Origin: Pyropia yezoensis
Lineage: Eukaryota; Rhodophyta; Bangiophyceae; Bangiales; Bangiaceae
DNA: 64,000 nt
Reading direction: 5' to 3'
NCBI GenBank assembly: GCA_009829735.1
Contig: CM020618.1
Span: 39,098,894 to 39,162,893, forward strand
Below, one piece after another: positions 40,166 to 52,373 of the stretch (its first letter is position 1; the number at the start of each line of letters is the position of its first letter). Under the pieces are notes generated by a model that saw only the letters and a program-made list of their open reading frames with translations, did not search any database and was not told where the DNA came from. Both the position numbers and the translations under genes were made by a program.

Positions 40166-42028
40166 TCACGTTGAGGGAGGGCTGTCAGGGTCTATCTCAT
40201 TCCGGGCACAGTAAGCCCGGACCTTCTCAGCGGGAAGGTCCTCCACATACTCCCACGTATCATCCTTGGCTTTGTAGCCAAACCAACGGACCCTCAACAT
40301 GAGGCGGTCAGTGTCCTTATCCCAGCCGTGGTCGATGAACTTATCGAAAACGTACTCCTGCGGGCCCTGTTTTGCCGCAGGCAGTGAGGGGAGGCGCCAC
40401 GCTTCCAACGCACGCGCCCAAGCTGGGTCGCCTGCAGGCGGTGGTGCAACTTTGACCACGTCCTGTCCGTTCACTGTGCGGACCCCATCGTCACTTTCGA
40501 TGGTGAAGCGCCGCCCATCAGTACGAAGGACCTGGTACGGCCCCTGCGTCTGGAATACCAACTTACCCCCAGTTGGGGTGTGTGAGTGTACCAGCACCCA
40601 GTCACCCTGCTCGGGGACATGCTTAGCATTGCGCACCTTTTTGTCAACGGTACGCTTGTAGCGCTTTTGTGCTTTGTCCATCTCAGCCCTGACTTTAGGG
40701 ATGAGGTTTTCAAGCCTAGCAGCGAACTCCGCCTTACTCTCAGTAGGAGTAGGCGTACTGCCACCATCCTCCCTAGTTGGGAGCGGCCGCCGCACGGCGA
40801 TAGACCGCACGCGACGGGGGGTCACAAAAGCGAGGGGTACTTCCCCGGTAGATGAGTGAACCCGCGAATTGTAGGCAGTGGTAAGAATAGAAATATATTG
40901 GTCCCACGTTTTCACATGCTCACTCACATAGTGGCGCAGCTGCCGAACAATAGTTTTGTTGAAGCGCTCCACCTGCCCATTAGTTTGTGGGTGGTAGGGG
41001 GTGGCATAGTTTGTCTGAACGCCCAACATATCCAGCACTCCCTGAAACAGTACATACGCAAATTGCGGTCCATTGTCCGACAGTGTACTATCCGGGATGC
41101 CATACGCGACATTCCAGTGATCTAGGAAGGCGGACACGACCGACATGGCCGTGATCTCTGCCAGTGGGATCGCTCGCGTAAGTTTCGTGAAGCGGTCACA
41201 GATGACCAGGAGGTACTGGTTGCCCTCCTCGGTCACTGGCAGGGGCCCAAGGATGTCCATCGCCAACGCGGCAAAGAGCTCCTTGGCCGGGAACAATAGC
41301 ATAGCCGTAGTAGGCCGCCGTTTCATCAGACGGTTCTGTGCAGAACTTGTGCAGGCAGCCACCCAACTGTAGATGTCCACCACCATGAACGGCCAGTCGT
41401 ACCTGGTCCTCAGGGTCTGGTACAGTTTACTAGACCCCAGGTGTCCACCCGTGGGAGCGTTATGCTCCCTCTCAAGGATACTGTCCTTGAGGGATGCGGG
41501 GACGACAAGTTGTTCGGTCCCCTGGAATACCCCCCTCCTCATGAGGAGGCCATCGTATCCCAGAAAGAACCGCGTCTCCGCCACCGTATCCAGCGTGTCC
41601 CTCTGCGACTTGCAGAAGGGATCCTCGGCCTGGGCCTTCACCACCTCGTCCAGGGACAGGGGCAAGTACTTCTTGTTCCCTGGCGCCTCGGGGTTCAACG
41701 CCTGACCCGAGCGCGTGACTACCCCCACGATGGGGATGTCCTCATCGACTGGGTTAGTGTACAGCCCCCCGGTAGGTACCCGAGAAAGGCCGTCGGCAAG
41801 GGCATGTTGCCTGCCAGGTCGGTACTCAATATCAAAGTTGAAGGGTGCCAGTCGCACCCTCCATTGGTTGAGACGAGTATTCGTACAGTCCGTCTTAAAG
41901 AGGAACTGCAACGCGCGGTGGTCACAGCGGATGAGGAACTTCTCACCCTCTAGGTAGTGACGAAGTGACGTCACCACCCACACCACTGCGAGTACTCCTT
42001 GTCCGGCTGCTGCTGAAGCAACACACAA
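40166..42028 (-). CDS. pol: RNase H C-part, integrase and chromodomain, Ty3 copy 1
   Basis: A 620-residue frame. RNase H remainder: LRHYLEGEKFLIRCDHRALQ and RHALADGLSRVP-like end. The integrase zinc region has EHNAPTGGHLG (HH) and AACTSSAQNR, where the second cysteine of the expected CxxC is Ser. The integrase core has all three acids: AMDILGPLP, SDNGPQFAYVL, TNGQVERFNK. The C-terminus is a chromodomain (FIDHGWDKDTDRLMLRVRWFG, DDTWEYVEDLP), placing the element in the chromoviruses, whose chromodomain can direct insertion to marked chromatin. Confidence 0.9.
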   Translation of the reverse strand: MCVASAAAGQGVLAVVWVVTSLRHYLEGEKFLIRCDHRALQFLFKTDCTNTRLNQWRVRLAPFNFDIEYRPGRQHALADGLSRVPTGGLYTNPVDEDIPIVGVVTRSGQALNPEAPGNKKYLPLSLDEVVKAQAEDPFCKSQRDTLDTVAETRFFLGYDGLLMRRGVFQGTEQLVVPASLKDSILEREHNAPTGGHLGSSKLYQTLRTRYDWPFMVVDIYSWVAACTSSAQNRLMKRRPTTAMLLFPAKELFAALAMDILGPLPVTEEGNQYLLVICDRFTKLTRAIPLAEITAMSVVSAFLDHWNVAYGIPDSTLSDNGPQFAYVLFQGVLDMLGVQTNYATPYHPQTNGQVERFNKTIVRQLRHYVSEHVKTWDQYISILTTAYNSRVHSSTGEVPLAFVTPRRVRSIAVRRPLPTREDGGSTPTPTESKAEFAARLENLIPKVRAEMDKAQKRYKRTVDKKVRNAKHVPEQGDWVLVHSHTPTGGKLVFQTQGPYQVLRTDGRRFTIESDDGVRTVNGQDVVKVAPPPAGDPAWARALEAWRLPSLPAAKQGPQEYVFDKFIDHGWDKDTDRLMLRVRWFGYKAKDDTWEYVEDLPAEKVRAYCARNEIDPDSPPST

Positions 42029-42840
42029 CCAAGTTGGTCGTAGCTAGCGTCCACATCCAGGATGTAGTGGCCTCCCAACCTGGGAATAGCCAGGATAGGG
42101 GGCTTCAGCAGAAGGTCCCGAAGAGTCTCAAAGGATTCCTGCTCCACCCGACTTGGGGGAGGCAGGTTCTTCGGTAGCGTTGAGCTAAATAGCTCATTCA
42201 GCGGCTTCGCCACCTTGGCGAAGCCCTTGGTGAAACGTCGGTACACGTTACACATCCCGAGGAAGCTCCTCATCTGGGTCTGAGTCCGGGGGTACTGAGC
42301 CTTACGGATGGCCCTCAAGTTCTTCTCGTTGACACTGAGGCGCCCCGGACGGCCAACATCTCCCAAGTATTCCACCTCCTGAGTGAAGAGGTGGCACTTC
42401 CTCGCCATCAGTGACACACCGGCGTCAGCAAGTAGCTTGAACACCTGGTCAAGATGGCCAATGTGTTCCTCCGGACTTCGGGAGAACACAATGATATCGT
42501 CTAGGTACACGAGACAGATCGGCCACCGTACTCCGGCCAGAATCATGTCCATAGCGCGCTGGAAAGTTGCCGGCGCGTTACACAGGCTAAACGGTAGACG
42601 CTTGCACTGGTAGGTACCACAGTGACAGGTAAAGGTAGTTTTATGTCTGTCTTCCGGGGCAATGGGAATTCGCCAGTACCCCGCGTTTCAGTCCAGGGTA
42701 GAGAACACGTTCGCCTCCCCCAGAGAGTCCAGACAGTCGTCCATCCTAGGTAGGGGATAACTGTCCTTCACCGTGCTCTCGTTGAGCTTACGGTAGTCGA
42801 TATGGAACCGCGGGGTCTTATAGACTTTGGGGACGATAAC
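41971..42840 (-). pseudogene. pol: Reverse transcriptase and start of RNase H, Ty3 copy 1
   Basis: RT reads YKTPRFHIDYRKLNEST, YPLPRMDDCL, FSTLD then TGA (42690-42688) then NAGYWRIPIAPEDRHKTTF, LPFGLCNAPATFQRAMD and the catalytic YLDDIIVFS. The TGA stands where Ty3/gypsy RTs have a variable residue (LD-x-N). RNase H starts with ILDVDASYDQLGCVLLQQ and is cut by a 73-base deletion (microhomology ACT) close to 41990. Confidence 0.88.
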
Positions 42841-44003
42841 CCGAGGGCCCTTGAACGGGGTCCTCCCCTATACGGTTGTTGGCGTGTAGGGGGTACACCG
42901 GGCTTCATTTCGATCCGGTGTTGGGTAGCTCTCATGAGTCCCAATTGACCATCCCACAACTTGTGATATTGGTCCAAGAGGCGTTCAACTTGAACCCTTA
43001 ACCTGGGTGGAACACCCTCCATGTTCATATGGGGCCGAGGGGAGGCGGCCGACTTGGCTTGATGCTTCTCCTTTCCGGACTTCGGGTCGCTACTTGCGCC
43101 CGCGTTGAGGGTGACCGCTACTACCGGTCCCTCGTGTTGGTCGATGTAGCCGAACTTGGCTCCCGACTTGAAGTACTTGGGCGACGAGCTCAGGTTCATC
43201 ACCTGGATCCTCCACAGGACTCCGGCTTTGGAGTCCATCGTGCCAAGGGCAACATGCACTTGGTGCTTGCGAGTAAGACGGGGGTGAGGGTGGACCAACC
43301 CGTTCCCCGTATAATCAGTTACAACGTCAACGTGCGCCACCGAGTTGGGGGGCAACGTGACTTTTCGGGCTAAACGCAGGGTAGCAGTAAACCCTTCTCT
43401 CACAGAGCAAACAGGCTTCGACTGTGAGACTGTCACAGGAGCCACAGATTTTCGCTTACCAAGGATGGGGATGGTCTCCCCATTCATCAACTTGACCCAA
43501 TACTCAGGGCCACAGATCAAAGGCACTTGTGTTACAACATAAGGGGTACCCAGAAGCAGGGGTACCGATATATTCTCAACTACTCCATAGGTCGCGTCGA
43601 CCTCATGGGTCCCCAACCTAGTTGGTAGGGTCACGGCACCAACGATGGGCAGTACCCCACCATTGATATCGATCAGATGGTCAGCTTTAGACTTCCAGCG
43701 TGGGAGCTTCATCTCCTTTGGTAATAGCGACTTGCGTATCAAGGAGGCTCCTGACCCGGTATCAAGTACGATACGGGCACAACAGGCGCGGCCGGGGGCA
43801 AGTTGCACCCGTCCAGCCACCTGGAAGTTCTCACCCGTCAGCACCGTGATGACCCGACGTGGGTTTACGTTCTTGGGGAGTCCTACCCGAGGTGGGCGGA
43901 CTCCCTTAGGTCGCCGCAGTATCCGGCAGGGTTGGGTCGTCCTCTTGACCCACTTGGCCGAGGCTGCCGTTGTGAGCTTCGGACGACCAGCTCCAACGGT
44001 CAT
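42768..44003 (-). pseudogene. pol: Aspartic protease / start of Pol, Ty3 copy 1
   Basis: The ATG overlaps the gag TGA. The retropepsin motif IVLDTGSGASLI is intact at about residues 78-89. The domain continues through LLLGTPYVV, and the linker before RT (QYHKLWDGQLGL..HRIEMKPG) is present. About 70 bases present in copy 2 are missing near 42853, which throws RT out of frame, so the ORF ends in a nonsense tail at 42768. Confidence 0.85.
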
Positions 44004-45945
44004 TCGTTTTTCGCCGACTTGGCGTCCGAATCTGAGGACGAAGGGAAAGACGACGAGTCCGAGGACGACGTGTCCGCCCCCTTCGCCGAGGGTGTGGCGA
44101 CCGCCACCACCGGTCGAAACCCACCCTCGCGGCGTGAACGTACATTGTTCGTAGCCGACTTCTTACTCGCATTCCTAACAAGTTGTTGGATGCGTTTACT
44201 CAACTTGGGGCTATCATATGCCCAGAGTCCATCGGAGTTGCAGTTCCAACACCGATTGTGAGTTCCCGGAGGGGTCTTCCCAACTGGGGAAGACGAAGAG
44301 ATACCCTGGGAAGCTCCCACGGCAGCTACCACCATCTCCTTGCGGATTCGGCGTGCCTCTCTCCACTCTCTGGCCTGGCGCGCCTCCTCCCGTTCCTTGG
44401 CCAACTCGGCCTGACGCTCCTGGCGTTGTTCCTCCCGCAACATGCGGTAGGCCTCGCCTCTGCGGTAGGCGAACCTAGCTAACTCCGCCAGGGTCGCCCG
44501 GGCAGTGTTATGCTCCCGGGTCTCCATCCGGACTGACCAATGGAGCCCCTCCACAAACCGACTCTTCACCACAGCTTGTGGATGAAGAAACCCACAAATA
44601 TTGTTGAGCTTACGGACTCGCTCCGCAAAGGACAACTCGTCCTCCGCCTCTTCCTGATGGGCTTGCGTAAACTCCTCGACTTGAGAAGCCAGCGCCGCTT
44701 CATCCACCATGGCTCGCAACAACCAGTTGACGAGTTCGAAATAGGACGTCGCCTCACCAGCGCCTCCACTCGAGGAACTGGGCATGACGGACATAAGTTC
44801 TGTCCGCACGTCGCCCTTCGTAAACTCCTGTAGCATGTAGAAAGCCGTGCCTTCACTTATGGCATTGTCGTCACAGGCTTTTGTGAAACGACGTAGGAAC
44901 TCAAAGACACGGAGGGGGGGAGTTCCATCCCACTCCGCTTTGTGCCCAAAAGAGTGAAGTGCATTCTTCTTGGCACGGCCCATGGCTTGGGCCTGGTCAG
45001 GACCATACGCCACCGACTTGTTGTGGAGGGCGTAGGTCTCACAGTCAAAGATCCTCTGGTAGACCGGGTTGGCTACCTGGATCTTGGGCGGCACCTCACG
45101 TTGAGGGAACAGCCGCTGTGGCACTGGGGCAAGTTCACCCTCAGTGCCCATAGTCTGGCGCGGCGCGCTTGGTGTAGCCGCCGGCGTTTCCGGGGGGAAC
45201 TCCCCCATGAAGGGCGTACGCCCCACCGAGTATGGTGTGGCTCCCTCGTTGGGAGTCACAGGGGTCGCCCTTGTTCGGGGCGACCAGAGGTAGGCGTGAG
45301 GAGGGATTCCCCCTGCGCCTGCGGGCTCGAAAGCCCCGATCCGGTCTGGACATTGAGGCCATCTGGCAAACTCGCCACAATCTGATTCAGAATAGTATTC
45401 GTCATCGTGACCACCAGGTCCGGCAAAGTCTGCCGCAACACATTGGTCGCCTCCCGACGGACAGTTTCCGCGAGGAGTGGATTGAAGACTCCAGTTGAGT
45501 CTCGGTCCGCCTCCGGGAGTCCACCTGAGGGGTGACCACGATCCTCAGGGGTCTCAACCGGGGGCATGGGCGCGAGCCCATCGCCGACCAACGGAGGTCC
45601 GCCGTCCTCCGAAAGCCTAGTTGGCGACGGTCCCAAGCCAAAGTTGGCTCCAACCCGAGTGGACCCCGCGGGGACAGTCCTCACCCCTTGGGACGTTCCC
45701 GTTGAGTATACCACACGGTGGCCAGACTTCGGCCCACCCACATCAGAAGTGTCACCCGAGCGAACTCCCTACTGATTCGGGGTGGCCTGTTGCCCGCCCG
45801 CACTTCCAGTCCTGCTGGCTTGAGGGACCTCTAGTCCCTCTGCGACCCCAGGTAAACCCACCTGTGTCTCACCAGTATTCGAAGGCACTGAAGTACGTGC
45901 GTCACCCGTGTACTCCCCGGACGACGGGGGGTCCGAACTAGCCAT
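44000..45945 (-). pseudogene. gag: Gag of Ty3 copy 1, with in-frame TAG and frame overlap
   Basis: The ATG at 45945 opens a leader region (MASSDPPSSGEYTG..) that is interrupted by TAG at 45771-45769 (codon 59), continues in frame to TGA at 45256, and then continues in a shifted frame through a GTGA overlap to 44000. The shifted part has a gag capsid region (DGTPPLRVFEFLRRFTKACD, EDELSFAERVRKLN, SRFVEGLHWSVR), a charged coiled coil (EEQRQERQAELAKEREEARQ) and a damaged zinc knuckle CWNCNSDGLWAYDS, where the His and last Cys of CCHC are replaced. The acidic Ser tail precedes TGA, which overlaps the pol ATG as ATGA. Confidence 0.85.
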
Positions 45946-46044
45946 GTTGGCTGACGATCCGTATGAAACGGTCCAAGTCCACCGTTCCTCTGAGACAGAG
46001 GGCCCCCTACACCCGGGTGCACCAGGAGGTAAAGTTTACCTCTG

Positions 46045-46062
46045 TCCCCTGCTGCTCCACCA
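46045..46062 (-). other. Primer-binding site of Ty3 copy 1
   Basis: TGGTGGAGCAGCAGGGGA two bases inside the LTR end, identical to the other two elements. Confidence 0.7.
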
Positions 46063-46064
46063 AA

Positions 46065-46533
46065 TGTGGCAAAAACCACTTACACACACGACACCCAAGT
46101 TGGGGCGGTGTACAGGAGCTGCCTCCCGTGTCGGGGGAACCGGAAGAAGTGCAAGTCGCACACACTCTGTTCCTGTTGTGGGGCAATCCCCCCACTGACA
46201 AACAAGAGGATGATGTGTGGTCCAACAGTTTCTTGGTCGGGACGGGGAAGCAAGGCCAAGCCCCGCTGTCCCTCTCCTTATCCCCCCAGGGTCCCCTCAG
46301 AATTTCGCCACTCAGAATCTCCCACCCCAGCACCTGCCCACCGGGCCACACGAAAATTCAAGACGATTAATGCAGAAAACTCTCAAATCCAAGTTGGATT
46401 TACTACTAAGCTAAATATCCCCAACTTAGGGAATATGGACCCAAATGCAGGGGGAGGAACGGGTCAGGCTAGTGGCCTGCCGCCCCTTGCATGGCACGTG
46501 TTACCCCCCTACCTGGGGGTCAATACTGCCACA
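46065..46533 (-). repeat. 5' LTR of Ty3 copy 1 (469 bp)
   Basis: Starts TGTGGCAGTATTGACC and ends ..TTTTTGCCACA (terminal 7-base inverted repeat TGTGGCA/TGCCACA). It has the same length as the LTR of copy 2 and differs at few positions. Confidence 0.88.
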
Positions 46534-46944
46534 GGAAAATCTTCGCTTTTGTCCGCATCTGGGGTGGAACTCGCTCTACCACAGCGGACAACTACGAGGC
46601 CAGGCTAGTCCGTCCGATATGAGACTGACCGCCGTCCAGAGTCCTTTGAGCGCTGCCTTCTCAGTCCCCCACCCACCAGCTGGTCTGGTTCCAGTTACAT
46701 GTCGTTCCACCGCCCACTGGAGACTCCACGCAACCGCCGCACCGTTGGGAGCCTCGCGCTCGCGTCAAAGCGTCGCGCTTCTGGAATATACCCCCCGCCT
46801 AAGGAGCCCACCCGGTACCTCCCCGCGATGCAGCATACGAGTTGACGTCCCTGTTGGCGACAGTAGCGGTGTCAGTCGACAGGCCCCCCCGCGCGAGAAT
46901 GCCGACGCTGAAGCCGTCACGACCGCCTCCGCCCATCAAGTGCG

Positions 46945-48030
46945 GTGTACCGACCAAGCTACGAGGCAGTTGATCGAGCAGCTCTCCACGTCGAGCGCGA
47001 GTCCCACTCGCTGAATGAAAAATACCAGAACAAGCAGCTGGGGAGGGAATACGCTCGCATTGCTACGGCCCTTAACCTGTCGAAGCCCCCTCTTCTGTCC
47101 ACGGGCCCCAAGGTAGGGGCCACGATCAAGAATCTCAGCAGCTCCTGGCGATCTGGCCATGAGGCAGTTGCCAAGCTCCGTAACCAGGGCCCCTCTACCG
47201 AGAATGATGAAGACCAAAACGGTAGGCACTCATTGCTCTCCTGTGCCGTGTCGGATTCTTTTACATGTCCAGCACCTCCGCTCTGGTGCCACTTCAATTT
47301 TATTGCAGCTCATCGTCTGCCGAGCTGTTTCCGCTGCAGAATTTCTTTAAGTTGCTTGGAATCGCCCTTACCACGTCGCGCTGGTGCCGCTTCGGGTTTT
47401 TGGGGCCGAAGCTCAACGCCCCCAGCTCGCCCTGGTGCGACCACATGCGGTCGGGTGGCTTCTACCCGCCCATTGGGAGCCCCACCCACATCCGCGGGTG
47501 GTCGAGGGGAGAGCATGTCTGAGGCGGCCAAGGCGAGGGTGGCTTCCCATAGGGCTCTCAAGCGGAAGAATCCTAGCCGCGGTAAGAAGGCTGCGACGCT
47601 GGAACGCCTTGCCGACAAGGTTGAGGAATAGAAAGGGGACCAGGCCTCGGCCTTCAAGCTCGCGTAGAGTCAGGCTGAGTGGAACCAGGAGTATCAACTG
47701 AAACGCTTAGAGCTGGCGAAGAGAATGGTATCCGTTCGCGAGCGCGAGGCTCGCTTGGAGGAGGACCGCAAGAAAGACGAGCTGAAGAGGCTTCATTCGG
47801 GAATCATGACTGCGCAGATGATCATGGTTCCCGAATCGGGCGGCTTGGTGGCGCGGCTGCTGGAAAAGCGTCGCGAGTGTGTGGCTCTATCCGATGATGG
47901 AGACCGCTTTGCAGTCACACGGGGATCCGGGGGGGGGCGACCCGGCACGGGGGGCGTGGGCGGCGAAGCGTTCAGCTGTGGGGGCCTTGTGGGGAGAGCG
48001 TGTAGCTGCAGGAGACAGGGGGGTGGGTGA
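46945..48030 (+). pseudogene. Myb/SANT-like protein of a PIF/Harbinger-type element, degraded
   Basis: One frame (no ATG needed to see it) reads ALHVERESHSLNEKYQNKQLGREYARIATALN, a helical Myb/SANT-like start, and later SEAAKARVASHRALKRKNPSRGKK, then after TAG at 47629 and TAG at 47665 continues in the same frame as WNQEYQLKRLELAKRMVSV, REREARLEEDRKKDELKR and LHSGIMTAQMI. The last part matches the EREARLE..ELKRL..GIM style tails of NAM/Myb-like companion proteins in Harbinger elements. A Harbinger transposase remnant lies 2.6 kb away on the other strand, consistent with a decayed element. Confidence 0.5.
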
Positions 48031-50595
48031 GGGGGGGCGGGGCGGGGGCTGCAAGCGCTACAAGAGCGGATGGGTCAGTGGAGGAGAGGGGGGAAACGGA
48101 ATCGAATGAGGCGGCTGGCCGGCGGGGGGCCCCAGGGGGGGGCGAGCGGTGCTCTCTCTGGAAGAGGGCAGAGCGGCGAAGGGCGTCAAGGGAGCTTTGC
48201 TCCTTTCAAAGGGCACGAACAATTGCGAGTCGGGAGTTGAGACAGGCAGGCTACGCGCCGTATAAGTCGTTGTGCGGGGGATTGGGGGAGGAGGATTCAA
48301 GAATGCAAGTTGGTGCATGAGGCATGACCCGCCAAGAACCTTGGAAGACGCGGCCTGGTACTCGTGCGGAAGCATACGACTTTTGGCGCATCACCGGGTG
48401 CTATTGTGCAACCCCCACAACGTAGCTCATGCATGTTGAGATGCGCAACGTGCATCGTAACATGTTTCGTGCACCAATACAGCATGACACGAGCACAACC
48501 AATCGAGCAATTCACTTCCTTATGTTCCGAGGTGTACGGATGCGGGACATGGATGCGAAGTTTGGAGGAAAGATTCGGTCATCGCCCCCAGTCAATAGCA
48601 GCCCCCCACCTGCTGTATTTAGCTGCGTCATCCGCCACCCACCCGGACATCGTCGTCTCCCACCCCCGTCGTCGCCCCCCCCCATCGTCGTGCACCCCCT
48701 CCGTCGTCGTCCTCGCCCCCGTCATCGTCGCCCCCGCCCGTCGTCGTCGCCTCCCCAGTCGTCGTCGCCGCCCCCGTCGTCGTCGCCGCCCCCGTCGTCG
48801 TCGCCCCCCCCGTTGTTGTCGCCACCCCCGCCGTATTTGCCCCCCCCGTCGTCGTCGCCGCGCCCGCCATTGTCGCCTCCCTCGCCGTGGTCGTCCCCCC
48901 CGTTGCCGTCGTCGCCCCTGCCGGCACCGTCGTCGCTCCCCCCGTGGACAGCGTCGCTTTCCTCTTGTCCTCCAGCACTTCCCGTCGTCGTCATCACTCC
49001 CGCCTTCGTTGTTGCCCCCCCCGCCGTCGTCCTCGCTCCCCCCCCCGGTGGTCGTCGTCTCCCCATCCTGATATGCCTCGTCAGCCTTTTGCTGTGCCCC
49101 CCCTTCCCCATTGGCGGACCCCCTCGCTCTCGTTTTCTGCCGCTCTGTGCCCCCTGTTTGTTCCCTCTGCCCCCCTCGCATTTCTTCACATGTTTCGCAT
49201 CCTCCGGATGAATTTGCTTTCTATTGTTGATGGAGAACTCATTGACATCCCCTATGTTGCCCATCATCGCCAACAGGCGGGATGTCAATGAGTTTCATGA
49301 TGCCCAGGCATCCCGATCAAAGTCAACTCGTTTTTCTTCTTCGTTGCCCATAGCGTGCAGCGGACTCTTAGGAGGGTGGCAGGCGACCAGGGTTCTCCGA
49401 GGCAAGTGTGCTCCGGGGCGACGTTCAAGGAGGAGGCTAACGAAAATTAAGCAGACGCCGCGTGTTTGGAAGAGGACGCGTGGACCTCTGCGCCGTTGTA
49501 ATGTTTTTATCAGCTTCCCAGGGGCCATCGAGCGTAAGGTTGATACCGCGTTCCGTTACCCCACGATGGAGCGGGACAGAGAAAAAACTGTTGGGCCCTC
49601 TTCCGTCAGCGTCCTGGGACACCTTTGTGAGTGCGCTTGTGTGATCCTGGCGGGGCCTTACACAAGCGCATAGCCAATCAACAGGCGCCATTGAGTGCTA
49701 TTTTCATTGTACGCGTAAACCGGTTTGTACAAGTGGATTTGCCATGAAAATACATCTTCATGTTTTCTTGCGCCCAGCCATTCCCGACTTGGCTACGTTG
49801 CGCAAGGCTCAAAGCGGCACCAGCGGTTCATGCCCTTCAAGGGCCGACCCAGACCGCCTTGGAGTACACCACGAGCGGACCACGTGATCTCAGGCGCGTC
49901 TGAGATCCCGCCGCTCTGCCAGCACAGACCTCTGCATCTCCTGGCCCGGCGTCTGTCACTGAAGTACCCCGAGGAGCGAGGCGCCAGATACCATGCGAGT
50001 GCATGACTGCGACAGGAGCCATTGCTATCGAAGCCTGCTTGCAGAGATATTCTTGTGCCCGTTTGACTCGAGGGGGGCTCACAACCACACAATGCAACAT
50101 TCTGTTGGCTTCACCATCTGCTGATGTGCCTCTGCAGGGCATCTCCATGATAACTGGCTCTCGGGCAGGTCATAATCGCCGCACGTTGTCCCAGGCATGG
50201 AGTGAGACCCCGCCATCGTGCCCCAAATCGGGGATCTCATTTGCAATGTGCCGCCGTTCGTGTACGTGCGCCAGGTTTCCTCAGGTGAAGACCCCCGATT
50301 AATGTTGGGCAGCCAATGAGAGTCATCCTGTGTGCACGACTGCTCAAGAATTGCCTTCAGAATTGCATGTTTGCTGCACGATCCCGCACGTCATGGACAA
50401 AAATTGCACATTCACGACCGCTACACGTCTGCTTTTTGGGGGATGCACAATAGCTGGGGTGAAAGTAACCAGAGCATGTTCATGTGCAAAAGAGGAGGAG
50501 GCGTCGCTTCGCTTGGCCCAGTTTGTAATCAGTTAATCCTACCCTGAGTACTCGTCCCGAAGGGCTCGGGCCAAGGCGTCGCGGATTTGGATATC
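48031..50595. other. TE-island spacer with (GTC)n-rich tract, no gene
   Basis: Contains a long GTC/CCC-rich low-complexity tract (see separate entry) and otherwise no ORF with recognisable motifs. GAACTCATTGACATCCC near 49232 and GGGATGTCAATGAGTTTC near 49280 form a short inverted repeat. Confidence 0.45.
48650..49060. repeat. (GTC/CCC)n low-complexity tract
   Basis: Imperfect GTCGTCGCC and CCCCCGTCGTC arrays; translated as Ser/Pro or Arg/Gly/Asp repeats depending on frame. Confidence 0.9.
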
Positions 50596-51562
50596 TTATT
50601 CGTTCGTGTCGTTGTCGAAAGCGTCGGCCGCCACAGCACGGTCCCCGCCTTCTTGTACATCGACCGTGTCCGTCCAGCCGTCCCCAGCGCGGATTAGAAA
50701 GTTGTACAGGCGCTTACAGGCCTCGAAGACGGAGGGCATAAACTCAGCTCCCACAAGAATGTCTCTGCGGAGCCCTCGCCATCGGCCCCTCAGCTCCCAA
50801 AACACATCACCCAACACAACGCGGGGTGAGCACAACAAGAAGTTGAAGGCCCGCTTCACCGCCGTCGTCAGGTGGTCTTCAGGATACGGCTTGAAAAGCC
50901 AGATCACTAAAGCGAACTTCCCGTCAGCCAACAGGGAGAAGCTCGGGTGGAAATTGGGGTAGAGGCTCACGTGGCTCTCATACCATCCGCTCTACCTGAT
51001 TGCTCGGCTGTCGGCCATGGACCCGCGCAGCCCCCCGCGAGTCCACGAAGATCCCTTGTTTGACTCCACGCTGATATGTACAAGACAGCCATCAATGGAC
51101 CCCGCTACCATCTGTATGCGGCAGTCCAGCATGTCCAAGAACCCCTGGGCCACGGCCGCCTGATCCTCTTCCGTGTCGTGGGAGGCCTGCGCGGGAAGCT
51201 CGCGGAGAAGAGCGCGAATGATCTCTTGCAAATCAGGAAGGAGGGTCGAGTCAGGAATGTCTGCGACCTCACAGCGCGCTCACTGGCTGCCGCCTTGGCC
51301 AAGCGAAAAGATGACAACCACGACCCGAGTGTGAGGCTCAATACTAAGGGAACGCGAGACAGCCCCACTGCCCACAGTCCGAAGAGGCAGCACCTTCTCG
51401 AGCAGCCCGTCGAACGATGCAGGCGACATGCGCATCCGCTTGCAGAAGTATGTACACGTCCTTGCGCAGAAACTTGACCTCCCTGGCCCTCCCATTGACC
51501 CGAACCCACTCAAAGGTTTCGTGCCCCCCAGCAAGTAAGAGGGCAACGACGAACTTTAGCAA
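50596..51562 (-). pseudogene. PIF/Harbinger (DDE_4-type) transposase remnant
   Basis: Pieces in successive frames follow the Harbinger order: RMSPASFDGLLEKVLP (51430-51380), DLQEIIRALLRELPAQ and MVAGSIDGCLVHISV (51231-51070; first catalytic Asp in SIDG), then FSLLADGKFALVIWLFKPYP (about 50930; the DSAYP-LLPWLLTPYP block), KRAFNFLLCSPRVVLGDVFW and ELRGRWRGL (the family V---FG-LK-RWR block, with Asp rather than Glu at the third position). Stops and frame changes make it inactive. Confidence 0.7.
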
Positions 51563-52373
51563 ATGCAGCTCTTGATCATCCTCTTTGCTGTCGTCATCCG
51601 AACGGACAACGTCATACTTCTCAGCAGACCCAAGAGTAGTGGTTTAACTGTATGAGCGACAAGCACCCGAAAACCACCTGTGAGTCGTGGCGAGACAGGA
51701 GAGACACGGAAAGCACAACCGCCCGGCTGCGAAGCGCCGTTAAACCCGCGCACGAGGACGGCAGTATCCACGCACACGCAAGTCTTATTGTACAAGTGGG
51801 AAGTGAGAGATACCCCCCCGCGCACTCATATGTCCCGCCGCACCGGCACCCAGCGAGCCTACACCCCGAGCCACGTGCGGGCCAATTATATCCCCCGCTG
51901 GTTCTAGCCAGCCAATTTATTCCCAACTCCGCTCCACGGGTCATCCCGGCCGTCTGGGCACGCGCTCCAAACGTATTGGGAACGCACCACGACAGCCCTT
52001 GCCGGCATCCATGCAATTATTGGGTAAACGAAAAGAACCCTGACAAGCCGTAGCACGTGCGGGTGTAATGTTGACCAATCGAAAATGTTGACCAACAGCG
52101 CATTTGATCTGGTCCAGTGCCCTCTTGGCCAACTGTCTGCACGCAAGATCGCGGGTCAGTCGCCTGCCGCGCCCAAGTGAGTGCGCCCCAGACCGGCGTT
52201 ACGCCCCCGCCATCCCTCCCTACATCTACAGCGTCAAGATCCACCACCTCTTCCTACCCACAGCCTGTCCGCGCACCCACCCCCTACCGTCTCCCCAACC
52301 TTCGGCGCTCCCCGGCCCGGTTCGGCCCTGAGGCGGGCCTACACGTGCCGCCCAGTCGTCGCCGGTCAAGGTC

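Larger units (their letters stand above)
40166..46533 (-). mobile_element. Ty3/gypsy chromovirus, copy 1 (minus strand, 3' LTR missing)
   Basis: Element runs from its 5' LTR (46533-46065) through gag, protease, RT, RNase H, integrase and chromodomain to 40166. The expected 3' LTR, which would place GGTCAATACTGCCACA below 40166 on the plus strand, is absent; the element instead abuts the family 2 gag region. It is defective: TAG in gag, TGA in RT, a mutated zinc knuckle, and deletions of about 70 and 73 bases in the protease-RT linker and RNase H relative to copy 2. Copy 2 at 58125 is inverted and otherwise nearly identical over long stretches. Confidence 0.93.
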
